The notes: generated by a model not told the origin, from the letters alone. 64,000 nucleotides of DNA from Flaviflexus sp. (GCA_030537635.1 JAUNVM010000005.1:25202-89201), one strand, 5' to 3'; positions 16,123-25,757 are shown, counted from the first letter of the stretch. A program made the numbers and translations.

Positions 16123-17238
16123 CTATGACTCCTGGACGACAATGCCGACCCGCTGGAACTCCTTGACCTCGGAGTAGCCAGAGGAGGCCAGGGCGTGGCG
16201 CAGGGCCCCGATGAGATTGAGTTTGCCCTCCGCGGTGTGGGCCGGACCGAAGAGAATCTGCTCCATCGTTCCGGCCGTGCCCACGTGCACGCGTTCACCT
16301 CGCGGCAGGCGGGGATGCCGGGCCTCCGCACCCCAATGCCAGCCTTGACCGGGAGCCTCGGCCGCCCGGGCCAATGCGGTCCCGAGCATGACGCCGTCGG
16401 CGCCGCAGGCGAGCGCCTTAACGATGTCTCCGGAGGTGGATACCGCTCCATCGGCAATGACGTGGACATAGCGCCCGGAGGATTCATCGAGGTAGTCACG
16501 CCGAGCCGCCGCAATGTCCGCGACGATCGTGGCCATCGGAGCCGATACACCGATGGTGCGGCGGTTGGCCGAAGAAGCGCCACCGCCATAGCCCGCGAGC
16601 ACGCCGGCGGCACCGGTCCGCATAAGGTGGAGAGCCGCAGTGTAGGTCACGGCGCCACCGACAATAACCGGCACATCGAGCTCGTAGATGAAGCGCTTGA
16701 GGTTGAGCGGCTCACGATTGGAGGAGACATGCTCGGCGGATACGGTGGTGCCCCGGATGACAAAGAGATCGCATCCGGCCTCGACGACCGTGCGCCAATG
16801 CTCCTGGGTGCGCTGCGGGGACAGGGCCCCGGCCACCGTCACCCCGGCATCGCGAATCTCCTCGAGGCGGGCGGTGATGAGTTCCGGGCGGATCGGGGCG
16901 CGGTAGATGTCCTGCATCCGCCTGCCCGCCTCATCCGGTGCCAGCTGGGCGATCTCATCGAGAAGCGTCGAGGGATCCTCATAGCGGGTCCACACACCCT
17001 CCAGATCGAGCACCCCCACCCCGCCCAGGCGCCCCATCTCAATTGCCGTCGCCGGACTGGACACCGAGTCCATCGGCGCCGCCATCACCGGGATGTCGAG
17101 ATAGTAGGCATCAATCTGCCAGCCGGTTGACACGTCCGCAGCATCGCGGGTGCGCCTGGACGGCACAATGGCAATATCGTCAAAGGAATAAGCGACTCGC
17201 GCGCGCTTGCCGCGACCAATTTCCACCTCGTTGCTCAT
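16123..17238 (-). CDS. guaB3: GuaB3 family IMP dehydrogenase/GMP reductase-related protein
   Basis: A 371-residue (beta/alpha)8 protein of the IMPDH/GMPR superfamily without CBS domains, of the actinobacterial GuaB3 class. MAAPMDSVSSP, VIVGGAVTYTAALHLMRTGAAGVLAG, the stretch SAPMATIVADIAAARRDYLDES and YVHVIADGAVSTSG are all class-typical. The loop that holds the catalytic Cys in IMPDH reads GGGASSANRR (residues 218-227) and has neither Cys nor the adjacent Thr pair, so canonical oxidation of IMP is unlikely. In many actinobacteria guaB3 directly follows guaB; here a four-gene plus-strand block separates them. Role in purine metabolism is inferred from family only. Confidence 0.9.
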   Translation of the reverse strand: MSNEVEIGRGKRARVAYSFDDIAIVPSRRTRDAADVSTGWQIDAYYLDIPVMAAPMDSVSSPATAIEMGRLGGVGVLDLEGVWTRYEDPSTLLDEIAQLAPDEAGRRMQDIYRAPIRPELITARLEEIRDAGVTVAGALSPQRTQEHWRTVVEAGCDLFVIRGTTVSAEHVSSNREPLNLKRFIYELDVPVIVGGAVTYTAALHLMRTGAAGVLAGYGGGASSANRRTIGVSAPMATIVADIAAARRDYLDESSGRYVHVIADGAVSTSGDIVKALACGADGVMLGTALARAAEAPGQGWHWGAEARHPRLPRGERVHVGTAGTMEQILFGPAHTAEGKLNLIGALRHALASSGYSEVKEFQRVGIVVQES

Positions 17239-17291
17239 GCCGCCAGTCTATCCCCATGTGATCTATCCCCCGAACCGGCTACGATGGGGGC

Positions 17292-18008
17292 ATGGTCCAG
17301 CGGCTCAACGATATTGACATTCTCGGCTTTGACACCGAGACCACCGGCGTGAGCCCGCACCACTCCCGGCTCGTGACCGCAGCGATCGTCGAGTCCGGCC
17401 CGGAGGAGGTCTCGGCCACCTGGCTCGCCAATCCGGGCGTCGACATCCCCTCGGCGGCTCGCGAGGTTCACGGCATCTCCACCGAGCACGCCCGGGAACA
17501 TGGCCGCCCGGCCGATGAGGTACTGCTCGAGGTACGCGATTATCTGCTCCGCGGACTGCGCGAGGGCAAGGCCATCTTGGCCTTTAACGCCTCCTTCGAC
17601 CTCACCTTGCTCGAATCCGAGCTCACCCGTCACGGTCTGGCCACGATGACCGAGCTGCTCGGCACCGAGCCCGCCCCCATCATCGACCCGCTCGTTCTCG
17701 ACCGCATGCTCGCACCCCGGCGGCGCGGACCGCGCCGGCTGGAGAACCTGTGCCAGGTCTACGGGGTCACCGCCTCGGGATTCCACGATGCTCGCGCGGA
17801 CGTCGTCGCCTCGCTGCGCCTCTTCGAGGCCATGAAGACCCAGCACGCCATCCTCGCTCCCCTCACCGTCGACAAGGCGCATGAGCTGCAGCGGGCCAGC
17901 CACCGGGACTGGGCGCGCAGCTTCAATCGCTGGCTCGCCTCCAAGGGCCGCACCCCCGATGTCGCCGAAGCCTGGCCCCTGCTGCCGCCTCGCGGCGAGG
18001 GCGCCTAG
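17292..18008 (+). CDS. DEDDh 3'-5' exonuclease, DNA polymerase III epsilon-like
   Basis: A 238-residue protein with an RNase T/DnaQ exonuclease domain at about residues 8-180. Exo I is FDTETTG (Asp14, Glu16), Exo II is FNASFDLTLLESEL (Asp103), and Exo III is FHDARADV (His165 and Asp170), giving the complete DEDDh metal and catalytic set. The remaining 55 residues are a helical tail without a recognised domain. It could proofread DNA or trim nucleic acids during repair. ATG 17292 is preceded by GGGGG. It is divergent from guaB3, with 53 bases between the start codons. Confidence 0.9.
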   Translation: MVQRLNDIDILGFDTETTGVSPHHSRLVTAAIVESGPEEVSATWLANPGVDIPSAAREVHGISTEHAREHGRPADEVLLEVRDYLLRGLREGKAILAFNASFDLTLLESELTRHGLATMTELLGTEPAPIIDPLVLDRMLAPRRRGPRRLENLCQVYGVTASGFHDARADVVASLRLFEAMKTQHAILAPLTVDKAHELQRASHRDWARSFNRWLASKGRTPDVAEAWPLLPPRGEGA

Positions 18009-18225
18009 CGCTCCGGTTCCGTCGCGCCCTCAAACTCTGTTTCTCCATCCACGTCCCGTTCCACATCCCACCTCCGATGTCCTCCCACGCCCGCGGGGTT
18101 CTCTGCCTTTTGCTGCGAGATCCCTCACGCCAACGGGGTCATTTAACGAAAGTTATCCCTATATACCGGGCCTGTCTTCTTGGGCTTGGGACCTTAAAAC
18201 CGCAGGTCAAAGCTTTGTTTGTTTA

Positions 18226-18239
18226 TTATTGAACAATAA
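18226..18239 (+). promoter_or_regulatory. AT-rich palindrome, candidate GntR operator
   Basis: TTATTGAACAATAA is a perfect palindrome except for its central AA, in a clearly AT-rich stretch (18191-18244) just upstream of the start of the unknown gene whose operon includes an FCD-type GntR regulator. Such short palindromes upstream of the regulator's own operon are typical GntR operators. Its function here is inferred. Confidence 0.45.
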
Positions 18240-18253
18240 AGAAAGGAGCAAAG

Positions 18254-18856
18254 GTGCCCCCGATTTCTGAGCCTCGTTACATGGCCAGTACTAACGGCAT
18301 TGGGTTTTTCCCGCGCCTTGACGTGCGCAAGCATGCGGCCTTGCTTGCGGCGGGCCTCCTGGACCTCAATTTCGCGGGCAATGTTACCTTCTCACCTGAC
18401 GAGGTGGCCTCGACCGGGATGCGGGGCGGAGATCTTCCGCTTGCACCGGCGACTACACTCCTCAGTCAGCCGCGACCCTTCTGGTTTCTCCTCATTGCTT
18501 TGCGGCGCACCCTGTCCACGGTGATGGGCACCGCTCTCATGCGGCGAGCCGAGGCCGATCAGGCCTCCTCTGTCATCCTGGACCGTCACCGCCCCGCGAT
18601 GCGCGTTCCGGTCCGCCGGCGGGTGCGCGCCACGATCGCCGCCCTGCTGGGTGGACGGGCCAGCCGGTCCGAGGACATCGTCCTCGGCCGCCTGACCCAT
18701 CACTATCGAATCCTCGATTCAGACCGTTTTCGTCCCCGGCACCACCGGGGTGCCGAGCCCCGCCAAGCGGGCTCGGCGGATCTTGTTCTCGACCACATCA
18801 TCACCGGCATCGGGTGCTCCACGGCTCTTGCGTCGCCGGATATGCCGAAGGAGTGA
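18254..18856 (+). CDS. Unknown 200-residue protein cotranscribed with a GntR regulator
   Basis: I do not recognise this protein. GTG 18254 sits seven bases after an excellent AAAGGAG site, and the stop is four bases before the GntR start, so it looks like a real first gene of an operon. The product is basic and Arg/Ala-rich: one hydrophobic stretch around residues 75-92 (RPFWFLLIALRRTLSTVMG), then a long Arg-rich region (HRPAMRVPVRRRVRATIAALLGG). No signal peptide, metal motif or repeat is evident. Base composition resembles its neighbours. It might be membrane-associated or nucleic-acid-binding; neither is demonstrated. A spurious frame is possible but the ribosome binding site and tight spacing argue against it. 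Confidence 0.55.
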   Translation: MPPISEPRYMASTNGIGFFPRLDVRKHAALLAAGLLDLNFAGNVTFSPDEVASTGMRGGDLPLAPATTLLSQPRPFWFLLIALRRTLSTVMGTALMRRAEADQASSVILDRHRPAMRVPVRRRVRATIAALLGGRASRSEDIVLGRLTHHYRILDSDRFRPRHHRGAEPRQAGSADLVLDHIITGIGCSTALASPDMPKE

Positions 18857-18860
18857 CCGC

Positions 18861-19526
18861 ATGACCCCTCGTGCCGCCAGCCTCACCGACAAGGCCTACC
18901 GCCACATCCGCGACATCGTGCTCGCGGGACAGATCCCTCCCGGGGAGCGATTGACCGTTCGGCCAATTGCCGAGGAGTTAGCCCTCTCCCCCACGCCGGT
19001 GAACACGGCCCTGAGCATGCTGGCGCGTGAGGGTATTGTCGAGGCTCGCATGCATCGCGGATATTTCGTGCCGGTGATCTCGGTGCGGGACATGACGGAG
19101 ATCTACGAGGTGCGCCTCGGCCTGGATCTCATCGCCATTCGCCGCGCCTGCCAGGCCGAGGATCACCGAGATATTGCCGCCACCCTCCTTGAGCAGTGCG
19201 GCGAGCAGGAGCACAAGATCGCGAAATTAGACGTGGATGGTTTCATCGACCTGGACATCACCTTTCACGAGATGATCTGGAAGCTGTGCGGCAATCACCG
19301 GCTGCATCACACCGGGAGGTATCTGCTCGACCGGATGAGGATGGGCAGTAGGGTGTCGCTGCACCGCACCAACCGGCTCTCCGAATCCCTTGCCGAGCAC
19401 CGAAACATCGTGCGCGCCATCGAGGCCGGCGATCTCCGGGATGGCGAGGAGGCGGTCACCGCCCACCTGTCGCTGACCAAGGCCGCGTACTCCGCCGCCA
19501 TCTCCCAGGTGCGCACCACCTACTAG
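18861..19526 (+). CDS. GntR-family transcriptional regulator with FCD domain
   Basis: A 221-residue FadR-type regulator. Residues 6-72 form the winged helix (SLTDKAYRHIRDIVLAGQIPPGERL, then LSPTPVNTALSMLAREGIVEA). Residues 78-210 form the all-helical FCD ligand domain, with the expected metal or ligand residues in DITFHEM (Asp132, His136), the second histidine in AEHRNIV (His180) and the third in TAHL (His202). GAAGGAG precedes ATG 18861, four bases after the unknown gene. FCD regulators sense small organic acids or amino acids; the desulfhydrase-like gene 71 bases downstream is the natural target. Confidence 0.93.
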   Translation: MTPRAASLTDKAYRHIRDIVLAGQIPPGERLTVRPIAEELALSPTPVNTALSMLAREGIVEARMHRGYFVPVISVRDMTEIYEVRLGLDLIAIRRACQAEDHRDIAATLLEQCGEQEHKIAKLDVDGFIDLDITFHEMIWKLCGNHRLHHTGRYLLDRMRMGSRVSLHRTNRLSESLAEHRNIVRAIEAGDLRDGEEAVTAHLSLTKAAYSAAISQVRTTY

Positions 19527-19597
19527 CCGGAGCGCAGTACCCAAACCCGTCCTCTTCCCGTCCGCACCATTTATCATCAAAGCGGGAAGGAGAAGTC

Positions 19598-20593
19598 ATG
19601 GACCTGTCACGTTTTCCTCGCCGCCACTACACTCCCGGGCCGACCCCGCTGCAGCCCCTGCCCAGGCTGAGCAAGGAGTTAGGCGCAACCATCTACATCA
19701 AGCGCGATGATCTCCTCGGGCTCACCGCCGGGGGTAACAAGACCCGCAAACTGGAGTTTTTGATGGCGGAGGCGCTGGCCAGCGGCGCCACGGATATCAT
19801 CACCACCGGGGCGGTACAGTCCAATCACTGCCGTCTCACCCTGGCGGCCGCCGTCACCGAGGGTTGTGCGGCGCACCTGCTCCTTCACGAGCGCGTTCCC
19901 GGCACCTATTCGCCCGAGGCCGGGGGAAACAATCTCCTCTACCGCCTGCTTGGCGCCGCCACCATCGAGGTGGCGCCCGCAACGGCGGACCTGGGGGCCC
20001 GGATGGCGGAGATGGCCGAGGAGCTGCGCGCGGCCGGGCGCACCCCCTATATCATCCCCGGCGGCGGATCGGTTGCCCTGGGGGCCCTCGGCTACGCCGC
20101 GGCCGCCCAGGAGATTCTCGCCCAAAGCTTTGCCGCCGGCCTGCCCATCGATCACATTGTCACTCCGTCGGTGTCGGGCGGCACCCATGCCGGCCTGGTC
20201 GCCGGATCCATCGGTCTCGGCGCCTCGTGGACGATCACCGGAATCTCGGCCGATGAGCCGGCCGCCGATCAGGAAGCCAAGGTGCTTCAGCTCGCCCGCG
20301 ACGCAGCTGTTTTGGCCGGGATCGATCGGGAGATTCCCGAGTCGGCGGTCACCGTGCGCGAGGAGTTCATTGGGCCCGGCTATTCGCTTCCCAGCCCGGC
20401 CATGACCGAGGCGGTGCAGCTCTTTGCCCGCACCGAGGGAATCCTCCTCGACCCGGTCTACTCAGGGAAGGCGGCCTCCGGCCTCATCGCCATGGCCCGC
20501 GCCGGCGAATTCGACGGGGGCACCGCCCTGTTCCTCCACACCGGCGGCAGCCCCGCCACCTACCACTACCGCAGCCAGGTGCTGCCGAGCTGA
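19598..20593 (+). CDS. D-cysteine desulfhydrase / ACC deaminase family PLP enzyme
   Basis: A 331-residue pyridoxal-phosphate enzyme of fold type II. Candidate Schiff-base lysines lie in GGNKTRKLEFL (Lys48, Lys51); GAVQSNHCRLTLAAA binds the substrate carboxylate, and IIPGGGSVALGALGYAAA and TPSVSGGTHAGLV are family hallmarks. Members include D-cysteine desulfhydrase (pyruvate, sulfide and ammonia from D-cysteine), L-cysteate sulfo-lyase and ACC deaminase, and sequence by eye does not separate these; the long GGNNLLYRLLGA region favours the desulfhydrase/sulfo-lyase branch. GGGAAGGAGAA precedes ATG 19598. Position after an FCD GntR gene suggests substrate-induced expression. Confidence 0.88.
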   Translation: MDLSRFPRRHYTPGPTPLQPLPRLSKELGATIYIKRDDLLGLTAGGNKTRKLEFLMAEALASGATDIITTGAVQSNHCRLTLAAAVTEGCAAHLLLHERVPGTYSPEAGGNNLLYRLLGAATIEVAPATADLGARMAEMAEELRAAGRTPYIIPGGGSVALGALGYAAAAQEILAQSFAAGLPIDHIVTPSVSGGTHAGLVAGSIGLGASWTITGISADEPAADQEAKVLQLARDAAVLAGIDREIPESAVTVREEFIGPGYSLPSPAMTEAVQLFARTEGILLDPVYSGKAASGLIAMARAGEFDGGTALFLHTGGSPATYHYRSQVLPS

Positions 20594-20597
20594 TGTG

Positions 20598-20625
20598 CAT
20601 GGGCGGCCCCGAGGGGCCGCCCATG
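20598..20625. terminator. Bidirectional terminator hairpin between convergent genes
   Basis: A 13-base-pair perfect stem (CATGGGCGGCCCC with GGGGCCGCCCATG) and two-base loop fill the gap between the desulfhydrase-like gene and the convergent end of guaB. No U tract on either side. Confidence 0.65.
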
Positions 20626-20645
20626 ACAGCTGTCAGTAGCCTGAC

Positions 20646-22343
<1,698 letters not shown>

Positions 22344-22354
22344 CTATTGCCTTA

Positions 22355-22384
22355 TTGACAATGAATTTCAGGTGTGACGAGAAT
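22355..22384 (+). promoter_or_regulatory. Candidate promoter of the whiB3-like gene
   Basis: A perfect TTGACA (22355-22360) is followed after 18 bases by GAGAAT (22379-22384), with the WhiB start 59 bases further on. The -35 is strong and the surroundings are AT-rich; the -10 has four of six consensus bases. Confidence 0.45.
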
Positions 22385-22442
22385 AATAGGATCCCGCACC
22401 CCCACCGTCAGGTGCCGAGTTTGAGGAGAGGAGCGTGATGAC

Positions 22443-22736
22443 GTGGCGAGCATTCGAACCCTACCCGGCCCACAGCCGATCCACTGGGAATGGCAGCACC
22501 ACGGACGTTGCCGCACCAAAGACCCCGACCTCTTTTTTCACCCCGAGGGGGAGAGAGGAGGACCGCGAAAACGCCGAGTCGAGGCCGCCAAGAAGATCTG
22601 CTTGAGCTGCCCCGTCCTCACTCAGTGCCGTGATCACGCCCTCCGGGTTGGCGAGCCCTATGGCATCTGGGGCGGCATGAGTGAAGAAGAGCGCCACAAC
22701 TATCTCTCTCGCCGCCGAATTCGCCGAGTATCTTAG
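22443..22736 (+). CDS. whiB3: WhiB-family [4Fe-4S] regulator, WhiB3-like
   Basis: A 97-residue Wbl protein. The four cluster cysteines are Cys23, Cys53, Cys56 and Cys62 (C-x29-C-x2-C-x5-C), followed by the G[I/V]WGG turn at 74-78 and a basic C-terminal tail (YLSRRRIRRVS) for DNA contact. The signature stretch FFHPEGERG and the phrase HALRVGEPYGIWGG resemble WhiB3 more than WhiB1 or WhiB2. Wbl proteins bind the primary sigma factor and respond to redox or nitric oxide. GTG 22443 has GAGAGGAG upstream. Location between guaB and groES is where whiB3 lies in mycobacteria, which supports orthology. Confidence 0.88.
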   Translation: MASIRTLPGPQPIHWEWQHHGRCRTKDPDLFFHPEGERGGPRKRRVEAAKKICLSCPVLTQCRDHALRVGEPYGIWGGMSEEERHNYLSRRRIRRVS

Positions 22737-22892
22737 TTCGATATCACCCGCAACCACATCCAAAGAGCCGTCCCTCCCCCTGATCGTCCTCGCCGGTGCG
22801 GCAGCGCGGCCCCACCGCCACGACCCGAGGGCGCTGGTACGCGGGAGAATAAGCGGCCGCCCGGTAGCGGCGGCACATGGTGGGACATACGC

Positions 22893-22918
22893 GGGTGGGC
22901 GGCCGAAGCCGCCCACCC
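22893..22918. terminator. Bidirectional hairpin between whiB3 and groES
   Basis: An 11-base-pair stem (GGGTGGGCGGC with GCCGCCCACCC) closed by a CGAA loop lies 16 bases beyond the groES stop and downstream of the convergent whiB3-like gene. The preceding 150 bases hold no recognisable gene. Confidence 0.6.
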
Positions 22919-22934
22919 ACAAACGCTGAGGTTA

Positions 22935-23231
22935 CTACTTCTCGACCACGGCGAGGACGTCGCGGGCCGAGAGGATGAGGTACTCCTCTGCGCCGTACTT
23001 GACCTCGGTGCCGCCGTACTTGGAGTAGATGACGGTGTCGCCAACCTTGACGTCGACGGGAACCCGGTTGCCCTTGTCGTCAATGCGGCCGGGGCCGACG
23101 GCGACAACGGAGCCCTCCTGGGGCTTCTCCTTGGCGGTGTCCGGGATAACGAGACCAGAGGCGGTGGTCGTCTCGGCTTCGAGCTGCTGGATAACGATCC
23201 GGTCCTCGAGGGGCTTAATGGAGACCGACAC
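22935..23231 (-). CDS. groES: Co-chaperonin GroES
   Basis: A 98-residue Cpn10 subunit that caps the GroEL folding chamber. The N-terminal [16 protein letters not shown], the mobile-loop region [20 protein letters not shown], and [27 protein letters not shown] are typical. GTG 23231 with AAAGGGAGGG upstream gives the standard length. In most actinobacteria groEL follows directly; here only a hairpin and the convergent WhiB gene follow, so GroEL must be encoded elsewhere. A CIRCE operator 117 bases upstream indicates heat-shock control by HrcA. Confidence 0.97.
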   Translation of the reverse strand: MSVSIKPLEDRIVIQQLEAETTTASGLVIPDTAKEKPQEGSVVAVGPGRIDDKGNRVPVDVKVGDTVIYSKYGGTEVKYGAEEYLILSARDVLAVVEK

Positions 23232-23332
23232 TGCGGACCCTCCCTTTCCTTGGAATAAGAAAATATGGACTGCGCCCCGGGCCGCCGTCGCGGGGGTCGG
23301 CCGATGCGCCGGTTCCGAAGAACCACATGACA

Positions 23333-23362
23333 AGGCTAAGGCAGCCGTTAGCACTCGGTCAA
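23333..23362 (-). promoter_or_regulatory. Probable groES promoter overlapping CIRCE
   Basis: Reading the minus strand, TTGACC (23362-23357) lies in the CIRCE spacer and TAGCCT (23338-23333) follows after 18 bases. An HrcA dimer on CIRCE would block the -35 directly. Confidence 0.5.
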
Positions 23363-23374
23363 GACGAGTGCCAA
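23348..23374. promoter_or_regulatory. CIRCE operator (HrcA binding site)
   Basis: TTAGCACTC, a nine-base spacer, and GAGTGCCAA match the CIRCE consensus (TTAGCACTC-N9-GAGTGCTAA) at 17 of 18 positions. It lies between groES on the minus strand and the methyltransferase gene on the plus strand, and its right edge is 39 bases from the latter's GTG start. HrcA repression of chaperonin genes through this element is well established. Confidence 0.93.
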
Positions 23375-23413
23375 TTGTTCTCCGGAAGCGTGAGCAAGTG
23401 CCACAATGGTCTC

Positions 23414-24544
23414 GTGCCCGTCGATCAGCGGCTGCTTGAGCTGCTTGACAATCTTCCAGCCGGCGAAGATCCGCTGGTGATCTCGGCGCGCCTGCGCTCG
23501 GCCGGACACGAACCCCAGCTCATTGCCCAGGCTCTCACCCAGGCGCGGCTGCGACAGCGGGCGCGGGCCAAGTTTGGCGAGGCGGCGGGCGGCCTGCTGC
23601 TCACCGATGAGGCCCTCCAGCAGGCCTCGCGAATGGCCGCAGCCCGGCATCACGCCGAAACCTTCGCCAATCTGGGCAGCCGGGAACTGCGCGAGGTGGG
23701 CTGCGGGATTGGCGCCGACACCTTGGCCTTTGCCGAGGCCGGGCTCACCGTGCACGCCAGGGAACTTGACCGCGAGCGCGCTGAGTATGCCGCCTACAAT
23801 CTGCGCCATTATCCCAATGTGACGGTGGAGCTGGCCGACGGACTCGCCGATGTCACCGAGCCGGGCCTGTGGGCCGATCCTGCTCGCCGAGGCCCCACCG
23901 GCCGTATTGCCCATCCGGAGGGGTGGGCACCCGCCTTGTCCGCGGTGGTGGCGGCCGGGGCCTCCTGCCGCCTCGCGGGCATCAAAATTGCCCCTGGTAT
24001 CGATCACCGCTACCTAGGCTCTAGCCACACCGAGTGGATCTCGGCGGAGGGGGACCTCCTTGAGGCCGTCATGTGGCGCGGGGAGATCACACCGGGGCGC
24101 AGCGCCGTCCTCCTGGGGGTGGGACGCCTCGATCTTCCCGGTGACCCCTCTCGCCCTCCCGAGCAGGTCGCTCCCGGCCCGCTTCGCCGCTACCTTTTCG
24201 AACCGGATCCGGCCGTTATTCGCGCCGGCGGAATCGCCCACCTGTGCCGCGAATTCGATCTTGCTCCCATCGCCGCCTCGCTCGCCTATCTCAGCGGAGA
24301 TACCGAGGTGTCCTCTCCGTTCCTCACGGGCTTTGAGATCCGCGACGTTGTCAAGATCAAGCGCCTGCCGGCCGCCCTTCGGGCCGCAGACATCGGGCGC
24401 GTGGAGATCAAGAAGCGCGGCATGGACACGACGCCGGAGCAGCTGAGGTCCCGGCTGGGTAAGCTCACCGGTTCAAAATCCGCCACGGTATTTCTCGCCC
24501 CCACTGTGGAGGGCCGCCGCGCCATTATCGCCCGCCGCCTCTAG
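23414..24544 (+). CDS. Class I SAM-dependent methyltransferase with THUMP-like C-terminal domain
   Basis: A 376-residue protein. Residues 1-60 are helical; the Rossmann methyltransferase core follows with a SAM-binding motif I around [18 protein letters not shown], an acidic residue in [13 protein letters not shown] and a DPARR motif in [14 protein letters not shown] where amino-methyltransferases have (D/N)PP. The C-terminal third (about 300-376, with [26 protein letters not shown]) matches the THUMP-like domain found in actinobacterial proteins of this type. Such proteins probably act on RNA, but the substrate is unproven. GTG 23414 is chosen because the longer frame from 23327 runs through CIRCE. 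It is convergent with tsaD. Confidence 0.82.
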   Translation: MPVDQRLLELLDNLPAGEDPLVISARLRSAGHEPQLIAQALTQARLRQRARAKFGEAAGGLLLTDEALQQASRMAAARHHAETFANLGSRELREVGCGIGADTLAFAEAGLTVHARELDRERAEYAAYNLRHYPNVTVELADGLADVTEPGLWADPARRGPTGRIAHPEGWAPALSAVVAAGASCRLAGIKIAPGIDHRYLGSSHTEWISAEGDLLEAVMWRGEITPGRSAVLLGVGRLDLPGDPSRPPEQVAPGPLRRYLFEPDPAVIRAGGIAHLCREFDLAPIAASLAYLSGDTEVSSPFLTGFEIRDVVKIKRLPAALRAADIGRVEIKKRGMDTTPEQLRSRLGKLTGSKSATVFLAPTVEGRRAIIARRL

Positions 24545-24577
24545 CGGGCCCCGTGGGGTTCGCTCTCCATGGTCCGA

Positions 24578-25630
24578 TCAGGCCCGGTCGGGGGCGAGGT
24601 AGATCTGGTTGAGCGGCATGTGCGTGTTGACGGTGATGTCGAGGCCCGATGGTGCGGCCCCGGCGCGGGCAAGCGCGGAGCCGATGGCGGCGATCATGGC
24701 GCCGTTGTCGGTGCAGTAGCGGATCGGCGGGATTCGCACGGTGACTCCGTGGGCCTCGGCTCGCTCGGCAATGAGCTCGCGCAGCCGCGAGTTCGCGGAG
24801 AATCCGCCGCCGATGACGAGGGTCTCGGTGTCCTGGTACTGGCAGGCAGCCACGGCCTTGGCCGAGAGCACATCGGCCACGGATTCGGAAAAGCCGGCCG
24901 CAATATCGGCCTTCTTCTCCTGGGCCTCCTGCTCGCCGATGCCCTCAATGTAGCGGGCCACCGCGGTCTTGAGCCCGGAGAAGGAGAAGTCGTATTGGTG
25001 GCGCACCTTGTCCTTGCCCGCGGACAGGCCGCGCGGGAAACGAATCGCGGTGCGGTCCCCGGTGCGGGCCAGCGTATCGATGTGTGGGCCGCCCGGATAG
25101 GGCAGGCCGAGCAGGCGGCCCACCTTGTCAAAGGCCTCCCCCGCAGCATCGTCCAGTGTTGAGCCGAGCTCGGTGACGTCGCTGGCCAGATCGTTGATCT
25201 TGAGGAGGGAGGAATGCCCGCCGGAGACCACGAGGCCCACACACGGCGGCAGCTCGCCATGGACGAGCTCATCGACGGCAATGTGACCGATGATGTGGTT
25301 GACCCCGTACAGCGGCTTATTGAGAGCGAGGGCGAGGGACTTGGCCGCGCACACCCCCACGGTGAGGGATCCGATGAGCCCGGGGCCGGCGGTCACCGCG
25401 ATCGCGTCCACATCCGCCAGCGACACCTCAGCCCGCGACAGCGCCTCATCCAGGGTGGGCACGAAGGCCTCGAGGTGGGCGCGGGAGGCGATTTCGGGGA
25501 TGATGCCGCCGTAGCGGGCATGCTCATCCATCGAGGAGGCCGTGACGTCGGTGAGCAGCTCGCGCCCGCGCACAAGCGCCACGCCGGTCTCATCGCAGGA
25601 GGTTTCGATGCCGAGTACGAGTGGATCCAT
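24578..25630 (-). CDS. tsaD: tRNA N6-adenosine threonylcarbamoyltransferase TsaD
   Basis: The 350-residue ASKHA-fold enzyme transfers the threonylcarbamoyl group from threonylcarbamoyl-AMP to A37 of ANN-decoding tRNAs, working with TsaB and TsaE. Motifs are GIETSCDETGVALV at the N-terminus, the metal histidines of NHIIGHI, GLVVSGGHSSL and the C-terminal GGGFSANSRLRE. ATG 25630 gives the family length. The partner genes tsaB and tsaE lie on the same strand but about 4 kb upstream, separated by rimI and sdhCAB, whereas many actinobacteria have rimI-tsaD adjacent. Confidence 0.97.
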   Translation of the reverse strand: MDPLVLGIETSCDETGVALVRGRELLTDVTASSMDEHARYGGIIPEIASRAHLEAFVPTLDEALSRAEVSLADVDAIAVTAGPGLIGSLTVGVCAAKSLALALNKPLYGVNHIIGHIAVDELVHGELPPCVGLVVSGGHSSLLKINDLASDVTELGSTLDDAAGEAFDKVGRLLGLPYPGGPHIDTLARTGDRTAIRFPRGLSAGKDKVRHQYDFSFSGLKTAVARYIEGIGEQEAQEKKADIAAGFSESVADVLSAKAVAACQYQDTETLVIGGGFSANSRLRELIAERAEAHGVTVRIPPIRYCTDNGAMIAAIGSALARAGAAPSGLDITVNTHMPLNQIYLAPDRA

Positions 25631-25719
25631 GCCGCCCAGTCTACTCGCCCGCCGGCCGGGGCCCACCCGCACGCCGCACACTGGGGGCGTGCACCGTCCC
25701 ACGAATCCCGGGCAGCGAA

Positions 25720-25745
25720 CAGGGGCGCCCCGAAGGGCGCCCCTG
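25720..25745 (-). terminator. Terminator hairpin after sdhB
   Basis: An 11-base-pair stem (CAGGGGCGCCC with GGGCGCCCCTG) and CGAA loop lie 12 bases beyond the sdhB stop. Its stem core and flanking CAG/CTG match the palindrome at 2946-2987. Confidence 0.65.
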
Positions 25746-25757
25746 ACTGGCTCACTG

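Noticed and set aside
22737..22892. Short open frames between whiB3 and groES
   Set aside because: No start signals and no similarity; the stretch seems to be plain intergenic DNA.
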